Source: Catellatospora bangladeshensis (GTDB lineage: Bacteria; Actinomycetota; Actinomycetes; Mycobacteriales; Micromonosporaceae). From it: a stretch of 64,000 nucleotides of DNA. This document shows, in pieces, positions 55,154 through 61,261 of the stretch (positions are counted from its first letter, which is position 1; each line of letters opens with the position of its first letter). A model generated the notes under the pieces. That model had not been told where the DNA came from. It saw nothing but the letters and a program-made list of their open reading frames with translations, and did not search any database. The stretch spans positions 48,976 through 112,975 of the forward strand of contig NZ_BONF01000015.1 of the NCBI RefSeq assembly GCF_016862575.1, given 5' to 3'. Both the position numbers and the translations under genes were made by a program.

Positions 55154-56485
55154 TCACGCGGATCCCCCACTACCGGATCTGAGCGCGGCACGGATCAGTT
55201 CGATGATGTGTTCTATCGCCTCCTCGCAGGACGTATGTCTGGCCAGTGGCGGCCAGCCGGCAGCAGCCTGGCGGGCATCCTCGTCCCACTTCTTCGCCAG
55301 CGCGCTACGCCAGCGCGATTGGGTTCTGCTGTCTCCACCCACCTCCCGAAGGTCTCTGAGCAGCTGCGCAGCCGCCTGTGCCTCCCAGTACCCGGCCGTG
55401 GCGAGGCTCGCCGACGCCGCTGCGATCGCGTCCTGGGTGTCTCGTGCCTCGATCAGCGCGGCGGCTGCCGTGTCGTCGGATGAGGGGTGTTCAGCGCCGG
55501 ATGAGTGCCGGGGCGTTCGGCGCTGGTAGCGGGCGGCCGCCCGCGCATCGAGAACCCGGTACCAGACCAGCTTCCGCACCCGGTTGGTGACCTTCTTGGG
55601 ATCCAGCTCGGCGTGAGGGTCGGGCAGGCCGAGCAGGTAGACCGTATGTTCGTCAACCGCCCGCCCCAACACCTGATCGACTTCGTCCGCGGTCGCCCCC
55701 GAGACCTTGAGCGGGCGTGCAACCGACCTGAAGACCTTGTCGAGCAGCGCGCGGCCCTCAGGCGTGGCGAGGACGGCGAACCGGTCGGGGTCGCGCCGTT
55801 TGACGACGTACGCGATCGGCAGCGTCGTTTCTTTCCTGCCGCGACCGGCTCGCGCGGGCGGAATCGGCGCCGTGAGGACGATCTCCTTTTCGACGAGGAT
55901 CGCAAGGACCGTGTCGACCCACTGCGCCCGCTGCGGTGAACCGGGCTCGAGCAGCTGCGCTATCCAGCCTGGCGCAGCCAGCTCCCGGCCGTTCACGGTC
56001 ACGTGGTCGCGCGCCCGACGCCTGGCCCGATCCTTGAGCTTGTCCCTCTCCTCCTTACGCAGCACGCATCGCGCCTTCACAAGTTCGATGGCCTCCTGGC
56101 CGACGTTGCAGATCGAGTGCGTCACCGGCCATGCAAAGCAGGCGATCACCGTCGCCACCGTCGCGCAGATACCCGGTTGATCGAGTTGGTCCCATTGGCC
56201 TGCGACCTTGGCTGCGTCCAGATCACCGATGGTGAGCCCGGCCAGGGTGGTGCCTGCTGCAACGGCGTACGGCTCGTACTGGCGGAACTGGCGTTCCCGG
56301 CGCGCATGGCCGACCCAGGTCGTACGCTCGAGCACACTGCCGACGCAGGTTACCAACTCCTTGGTGACCACGCCACGATTCAGCCCATCTTTCGGCCGAC
56401 CCACCGGGAGCGCCCTGTCCAGCCACTGGCTGCAGAGCTGCTCCTTAGTGGGACTTCGATCTCGATCAGTGCGCCACCAGACCAC
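55154..56485 (-). CDS. Uncharacterised first gene of the DUF3825/TPR operon
   Basis: A 443-residue protein. GTG at 56485 follows GGAGG by 5 bases. I do not recognise a family. The N-terminal part includes a hydrophobic stretch (~105-122, GICATVATVIACFAWPVTH) that may be a single buried or membrane helix. A basic region ('KEERDKLKDRARRRARDHV', ~145-163) is followed by a domain with winged-helix-like spacing (~175-260, 'WVDTVLAILVEKEIVLTAPI', then 'AVLATPEGRALLDKVF'). The C-terminus is helical. The stop lies 19 bp before the large TPR gene. It may be the specificity or DNA-binding part of the operon, which is speculation. Confidence 0.7.
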   Translation of the reverse strand: MVWWRTDRDRSPTKEQLCSQWLDRALPVGRPKDGLNRGVVTKELVTCVGSVLERTTWVGHARRERQFRQYEPYAVAAGTTLAGLTIGDLDAAKVAGQWDQLDQPGICATVATVIACFAWPVTHSICNVGQEAIELVKARCVLRKEERDKLKDRARRRARDHVTVNGRELAAPGWIAQLLEPGSPQRAQWVDTVLAILVEKEIVLTAPIPPARAGRGRKETTLPIAYVVKRRDPDRFAVLATPEGRALLDKVFRSVARPLKVSGATADEVDQVLGRAVDEHTVYLLGLPDPHAELDPKKVTNRVRKLVWYRVLDARAAARYQRRTPRHSSGAEHPSSDDTAAAALIEARDTQDAIAAASASLATAGYWEAQAAAQLLRDLREVGGDSRTQSRWRSALAKKWDEDARQAAAGWPPLARHTSCEEAIEHIIELIRAALRSGSGGSA

Positions 56486-56601
56486 CGTGGCCTCCCACCA
56501 GCGACGGCAGGCGTCCTACTTGCCCTTCCACTGTAACTTGGCCATGGGTTGGGAGCTGGCGTGCCGGTCAGGTCGGGATGCGTAGGCCGTCACGGCGGCC
56601 C

Positions 56602-57900
56602 CTACAGTCCCGCCCGACGCGGTGACCACGGGTGCACTGCAACCGGCACGCTCGCGCCAGCACCGACCATCGGTGCAGCGGCGGTGTGCCCACCGCGGGC
56701 GTACAGCCGCGTCAGGTGGGTGACCTGAGCCTGCGGAAGAAGGCTGGGCGGCGCGTATACGTTCAGCAGGTTCACGGCCGACGCCACGTGCCGCAGCACG
56801 GTAGACCCGGCGGGCAGCTGCAGCAGCTGCGGCATCGACGCATCCGCCACCGTGAGGCCCGAGGACCCGACCGGACGCGCCGTCACGGCGGCGGCCATCA
56901 CCGACTGCGGACCCTGCGGGTCGATCGCCCGGTGGCTCGTGATCAGCACCGCGCCCGCGTTGGCCATCAGGTTAGCCTCGTTGAGGACCGCGTCGACCTG
57001 GCCGCGCAGATCGAGCCACGCCTGCACCCACGCCGCGTCGGCGCTCGTGCGGCGCGCCGCGGCGGTGCGCTCGCGGTCACGGTCGGCGTGCCACGCCTGG
57101 TCGCGGTCGGCGCTCTGCCGCTGCTTCTCACTGACGAGGAATGCCCGGGCGAGCGCATCGGCGATGATGAAACCCGCGAACATCAAGGCCATGGGAGTCG
57201 CGGGGATCTCGATCCCGCCCAGGCTGACGCCGGCGGTAAACCGCCATCGGACCAGCACGAAGACCGCAGTGCAGACGCCGAGGAGCAGCGAGAGCGCAAG
57301 CGACGCACCGATCCGCTGGTGGCGTCGCTGGTTTTCATCCGGCGCGGGGTGTAGCAGCGCGCGCTGCGCGGTCGCACCGGCCCAGCGCGCGGCCATGACG
57401 CCCAGCAGCGGCAGCGCCAGCGCTAGCAGGAAGGCGCTGATGCGCTGCTGGCCCAGCGCCGGAACGGAGCGGTCGATGTCGGTGCTGAACGTCTCGAACC
57501 AGAAGTTCAACTCCGCCAGGCACAGTACGATCTCGCACACCATCAGAAATCCCAGCGGCACCGTCGGCCGGTCGAGGTCGATGGGACGGTTCAGGCTCTC
57601 GCCGCCACGCTTGGCGTGCTCGGCGTCGCGCGCCTGCCGCCCGGGGTCGGTTTGAACCGCCGCCACTTCCTGCTCGACGGCCGCGGCTTCTTGGACGGCC
57701 GTGACGAGCCGTCGGCCACCTGCCTCGAGCGGCCCTCTGCCTCCCGAGTCAGCCGCCGTGGCGTTTGCGTCGACCGTCTCGATGACCGTGCTCTCGGCGT
57801 TGGACGGCTGCGTTGCCTCCCGCGGCTGGGAGTGGACTTCGTCCTGCATCAGCTTCCTCAGCCACGCTTCCACCATGCCCGGTTTGTCTGTTCTGCTCAT
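56602..57900 (-). CDS. Four-helix membrane protein of unknown function
   Basis: A 432-residue protein with GAGGAGG just upstream of ATG 57900. A charged, probably cytoplasmic N-terminus of ~110 residues leads to four hydrophobic helices (~113-135, 153-175, 197-219, 232-252), then an Arg/Glu/Asp-rich helical stretch (~255-290) and a C-terminal soluble region with several Ala-rich helices. I recognise no family. It is 116 bp upstream of the four-gene operon and in the same direction, so it may belong to it. It is divergent from the vWA/OmpA gene, 179 bp away. Confidence 0.72.
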   Translation of the reverse strand: MSRTDKPGMVEAWLRKLMQDEVHSQPREATQPSNAESTVIETVDANATAADSGGRGPLEAGGRRLVTAVQEAAAVEQEVAAVQTDPGRQARDAEHAKRGGESLNRPIDLDRPTVPLGFLMVCEIVLCLAELNFWFETFSTDIDRSVPALGQQRISAFLLALALPLLGVMAARWAGATAQRALLHPAPDENQRRHQRIGASLALSLLLGVCTAVFVLVRWRFTAGVSLGGIEIPATPMALMFAGFIIADALARAFLVSEKQRQSADRDQAWHADRDRERTAAARRTSADAAWVQAWLDLRGQVDAVLNEANLMANAGAVLITSHRAIDPQGPQSVMAAAVTARPVGSSGLTVADASMPQLLQLPAGSTVLRHVASAVNLLNVYAPPSLLPQAQVTHLTRLYARGGHTAAAPMVGAGASVPVAVHPWSPRRAGL

Positions 57901-58079
57901 CTGCTGCCTCCTCGCTGCCGCTCGGCCACCCCAAGCCTTCGCAGCTCATGCTTTTCCCCCAATCAGGCACCGTTGAGCCGCCGACCGGCGATGCCAGTCG
58001 GTCGATCAGGCGAATGGGGGATCCGCTGAAGAGGCAACCGGGCAGCCCGGCTGCCGCTCCGCCACGAAAGCAGGTCTCG

Positions 58080-59348
58080 ATGGACACGACCCCGGCCGGC
58101 GCAACCACCGGCGAACGCATCCGCGCCAGGTCCTGGCGCCTCAGAATTCTCGCGGTGCTGCTGGCGCCCATGGGGCTGCTGGGACTTGCCGGCCAGGCCA
58201 CAGCGGCGCCCAGCGGCCAGCCGTCCCCGAAGCAGTGCGCACAGGTCGCCGAGGCCGCACTCCCCGATGGAGCCGGTCGTAGCGTGCTCGTCGTGGACCA
58301 CACGGCGTCCGTGGCCCGCCAGGGCGTGCCGCCTGCGGTCCGCGAGCACCTGTCGCAGGCACAGCAGCGGTCCCAAGTGTTGACGATCATCGCCGTCAAC
58401 GGTTCGGGCGCCACCCCGACGACAGTCCGCACCGTCGCTCTGGACCCCCGCCCAGGACACGACTCCCCTGCCGCCGACAACGCCCGTCGTATCGCCCTGG
58501 ACTGCGTGTACGAGTGGATGCAAGGCCCCGACACAGCGCCCACCGCCACCGGCTCAGACATCCTGTCTGCCATCGCCGCGGCCGGCCGCCAACTGCCAGA
58601 GGAGATCATGGTGAACTCCGATGGCGTCTCCACCGCCGGCGCGCTGGACCTTGCGGTTCTGGGCTACGACGCCGACGCCAAGGCAGCGGCCGCCGCAGCG
58701 AAGAACAGCGGCAACCTGCCCACGCTCACCGGAGTGGCAGTCGTGTGGACGGGGATGGGCGAGACCGACCAGCCCCTCACCCAGCCCGCCCGAAACGGCT
58801 TGGAAGCCCTGTGGCGAGAGTTGCTGGGCGTCTCCGGGGCCACGGTGCAGATCGACACCCGCACCAGCGCACCCGCGCAGCCGACGCCCGCACCGCGGGC
58901 ATACCCGGACCCCGTCCCGGCCCCGGAGAACGCGACAGTCACGCTGCCGGCAGGCGGCACCTGCCACCGGCTGGCAAGCAGTCTCCTGTTCGCCCCCGAC
59001 AGCTCGCAGCTGTCGGCCGGCGCCGAACTTGAACTCGCCGCGGCGGCGCGCGAGCTGTCCCAGCACCCCGGGTGGGTGGCCACCGTCGCCGGCCACACGG
59101 CAGACTACGGCCCGCAGGCCGGGCAGCAGGCCCTGTCGCAGGCCAGGGCCGAGGCCGCAGCCGACGCGCTACGTCACCTGGCCCCGGCGACCACCGTCAA
59201 CCCCGTGGGCTACGGCTCGACCCGACCCCGCGTGCCCGAACGGCCGGGCGGTGTGTACGACCCCGCCGCGGCCGCCCTCAACCGCCGTATCGAAGTGATC
59301 CTTCACCCCGCCGGGAAGATTCCACCCGCCGTCTGCCCGGAGTCCTGA
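58080..59348 (+). CDS. Exported vWA-like/OmpA-family protein
   Basis: A 422-residue protein with a twin-Arg-containing basic N-terminus (RARSWRLR), a hydrophobic segment (~22-38) and an ATAAPS cleavage-like site, so exported or membrane-anchored. Residues ~65-265 look like a von Willebrand A fold with a MIDAS-like D-x-T-x-S (Asp73) and a 'NSDG' strand end (Asp181). The C-terminal ~115 residues are an OmpA-like peptidoglycan-binding domain ('FAPDSSQLSAGAELELAAAA', 'VAGHTADYG', 'GYGSTRP', 'ALNRRIEV'). Thus the vWA part would be displayed at the wall. ATG 58080 was chosen over upstream codons as it starts the signal region; AGCAGG is a modest ribosome binding site. Confidence 0.82.
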   Translation: MDTTPAGATTGERIRARSWRLRILAVLLAPMGLLGLAGQATAAPSGQPSPKQCAQVAEAALPDGAGRSVLVVDHTASVARQGVPPAVREHLSQAQQRSQVLTIIAVNGSGATPTTVRTVALDPRPGHDSPAADNARRIALDCVYEWMQGPDTAPTATGSDILSAIAAAGRQLPEEIMVNSDGVSTAGALDLAVLGYDADAKAAAAAAKNSGNLPTLTGVAVVWTGMGETDQPLTQPARNGLEALWRELLGVSGATVQIDTRTSAPAQPTPAPRAYPDPVPAPENATVTLPAGGTCHRLASSLLFAPDSSQLSAGAELELAAAARELSQHPGWVATVAGHTADYGPQAGQQALSQARAEAAADALRHLAPATTVNPVGYGSTRPRVPERPGGVYDPAAAALNRRIEVILHPAGKIPPAVCPES

Positions 59349-59487
59349 GTCGGCAACCACGTCCACATATAGACGAGTTACGGATCCCGGTCGGTGGGCG
59401 CACGACCTTCTAGCGGCTCCCGACGGCCGTGCGCCGGGGGAGCCGCAGCGAATAGGCAAGCGCCCGCCGATAAGTCTGGAGGCGACA

Positions 59488-60168
59488 ATGAGGAAGTTAC
59501 GTGGCCCGGTGACGCTACGCGGGCCGGTCGGCCTGGGGGGACCTCAGGCCCTTCGCGGGTCGTTCGAGCCGGTCCGGCCCGCCACGCTGGAGAACGCGCG
59601 ACTGGTCGGGGCGCGGGTAGGCCGTATTCGCCTGGTCCTCGCTTCCGACGTCTCCGGCTCGATGGAGGACTTCGCCGCGCCCTGCGACGCCGCCCTGGAC
59701 ATGTTCCTGCGATGGGCCCGAGGCAACATGCTGGCAGACGACGAGATCGCTGTGCTTGACTTCGCCGGCAGCAGCGGCGCGCGACTGCGGCCGACGGCGA
59801 TAGCCAGCCTCCCGCGACGGCTGCCTGGCGCAGTCGCCGTCGACGGCTCGAGCACGGAGTTCGGGCCCGTCCTGCACAGCGTCGCGCAGATGCCCGCCAC
59901 GACCAGTGAGGTCTACCTGGTGTTGCTCTCCGACGGGCAGCTCCGCGGCCTGCCAGATGACACCGATGCCGCCGATCGGATGCGGGCGGCCCATGGCCTG
60001 GCCGGAATCCGCCTGCTCGTGCCCGGTGCCGACATCGAGGTGCCTGGTGGGTGGACAGCGGCGTTCCCTGAGGCGGAGCCAGACCGTTTCGACGGGAACG
60101 ACGCGAACGCCACCGGCCTGACCTTCGCGCGAGTCCTCGCCTCGTGCACCGGTCAATTCCTCGCGTGA
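59488..60168 (+). CDS. Cytoplasmic von Willebrand A-domain protein
   Basis: A 226-residue protein; GGAGG lies 5 bases before ATG 59488. Residues ~47-215 form a vWA domain with a full MIDAS: D-x-S-x-S (Asp54, Ser56, Ser58 in ASDVSGSMED), Thr123 and the Asp149 of LLSDGQ. Such domains bind a metal and a ligand, often as adaptors beside MoxR AAA+ ATPases or in ternary effector complexes. No ATPase is adjacent here. It follows the vWA/OmpA gene by 139 bp on the same strand. No export signal is seen. Confidence 0.87.
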   Translation: MRKLRGPVTLRGPVGLGGPQALRGSFEPVRPATLENARLVGARVGRIRLVLASDVSGSMEDFAAPCDAALDMFLRWARGNMLADDEIAVLDFAGSSGARLRPTAIASLPRRLPGAVAVDGSSTEFGPVLHSVAQMPATTSEVYLVLLSDGQLRGLPDDTDAADRMRAAHGLAGIRLLVPGADIEVPGGWTAAFPEAEPDRFDGNDANATGLTFARVLASCTGQFLA

Positions 60169-60350
60169 TCTCCGCCGTGCCCAGCCCTAGCGGCGCGTGG
60201 CCTGTCGAAGACAACCAGGACAGACCAGTCGAAACTGACTACAGGATCAGGACTACAGAGACATGCCTGAGTTCTACCGCTGTCGGCGGACGCGGCAGCA
60301 TAATCCCCAACAGCGGTCATGAAGCGTCCCCGGTGGTGGCGTGAAGGGGC

Positions 60351-60722
60351 GCGACGAAGCCGGCGCTCGGCCTGGCGATGCTGCGCCGCGCTCTGGAGGC
60401 CGGGATCCCGGCCCGGTGGGTGACCGCCGACGAGGCGTACGGCAAGGACGGCAAGTTCCGGCTCTGGTTCCAGGGCCGGCGTATGGCCTATGTGCTGGCC
60501 GTGGCCTGCAACCAGAAGATCCCCACCGAGGGTGGCAGCGCCCGCGCCGACGCCCTCGCCGGCCTCGCCCCGGTCGCGACGTGGAAGCGACGCAGCTGCG
60601 GCGAGCGCGCCAAGTGCCCGCGCCTGTACGACTGGGCCGTGGCCACGCTGCCCGATACCGGCACCGCCGACCACGGGTTCACCCGCTGGCTGCTGATCCG
60701 CCGATCGCCACGACGCCTGGTA
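60351..60722 (+). pseudogene. Fragment of an IS701-type transposase
   Basis: One frame reads 'TKPALGLAMLRRALEAGI', then 'WVTADEAYGKDGKFRLWF', 'YVLAVACNQKI' and 'CPRLYDWAVATLP...WLLIRRS', the middle of an IS701-family (DDE superfamily 5) transposase. The D of TADEAYG would be the second catalytic Asp. The start and the end of the gene are missing, and no terminal inverted repeats are visible. It is a relic, giving way near 60720 to another gene's remnant in the same frame. Confidence 0.72.
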
Positions 60723-61045
60723 CCGCCACTGTTCATGGGTTCGATGCCACACACCCAGGTGGCGATCAGCGTGAAGACCAGGTACCACAAAGATCCGCTG
60801 CATCGGTTGACGGCGAACGACATCGTCGACATCGACGCCGTATCGGTCGCCTACGTATGCGAGGCGGTGTTCCCCGACAAGGCTATGCGGGCGTCCCTGC
60901 AAAGTTCGAAGGAATGCGCGCGATCAGGACCTTCGTTCCTCGACGTCCCGAGGAACTCACCGAATGGCTGGACGGACTTCCGACGGTAGTCGCGCCCGAT
61001 CTGCTGGTGCCCCATCCCATCTCGCGGTCGGTCGGGTCGCTATGA
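60723..61045 (+). pseudogene. Frameshifted remnant of an unknown gene
   Basis: After the transposase fragment the frame continues as plausible protein ('MPHTQVAISVKTRYHKDPLHRL', 'VDIDAVSVAYVCEAVFPDKAMR'). Near 60900 the sensible reading moves to another frame ('FEGMRAIRTFVPRRPEEL', ending 'PDLLVPHPIS'). One or two bases have been lost or gained there. No start is present. I do not recognise the family. Confidence 0.45.
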
Positions 61046-61261
61046 GCGGGTCTCAACTGCCTGACCCACCCGTACCCACGGACGGGTAGTCGCACCGTAA
61101 CCTTCGCGGCCAGGCCAAAGGCCGCACATGTTCCTCGAATAACACGCGTCGCTTGGGTGCGTCTGATCGGCTGACGGTGCCAGCCTGTGCGGGGGTGCTG
61201 AAATGACAGCTGTCCATTACGGCTTCACGGGCGTTGTTCCGGCGATTGTTGGTGAGGTGTT

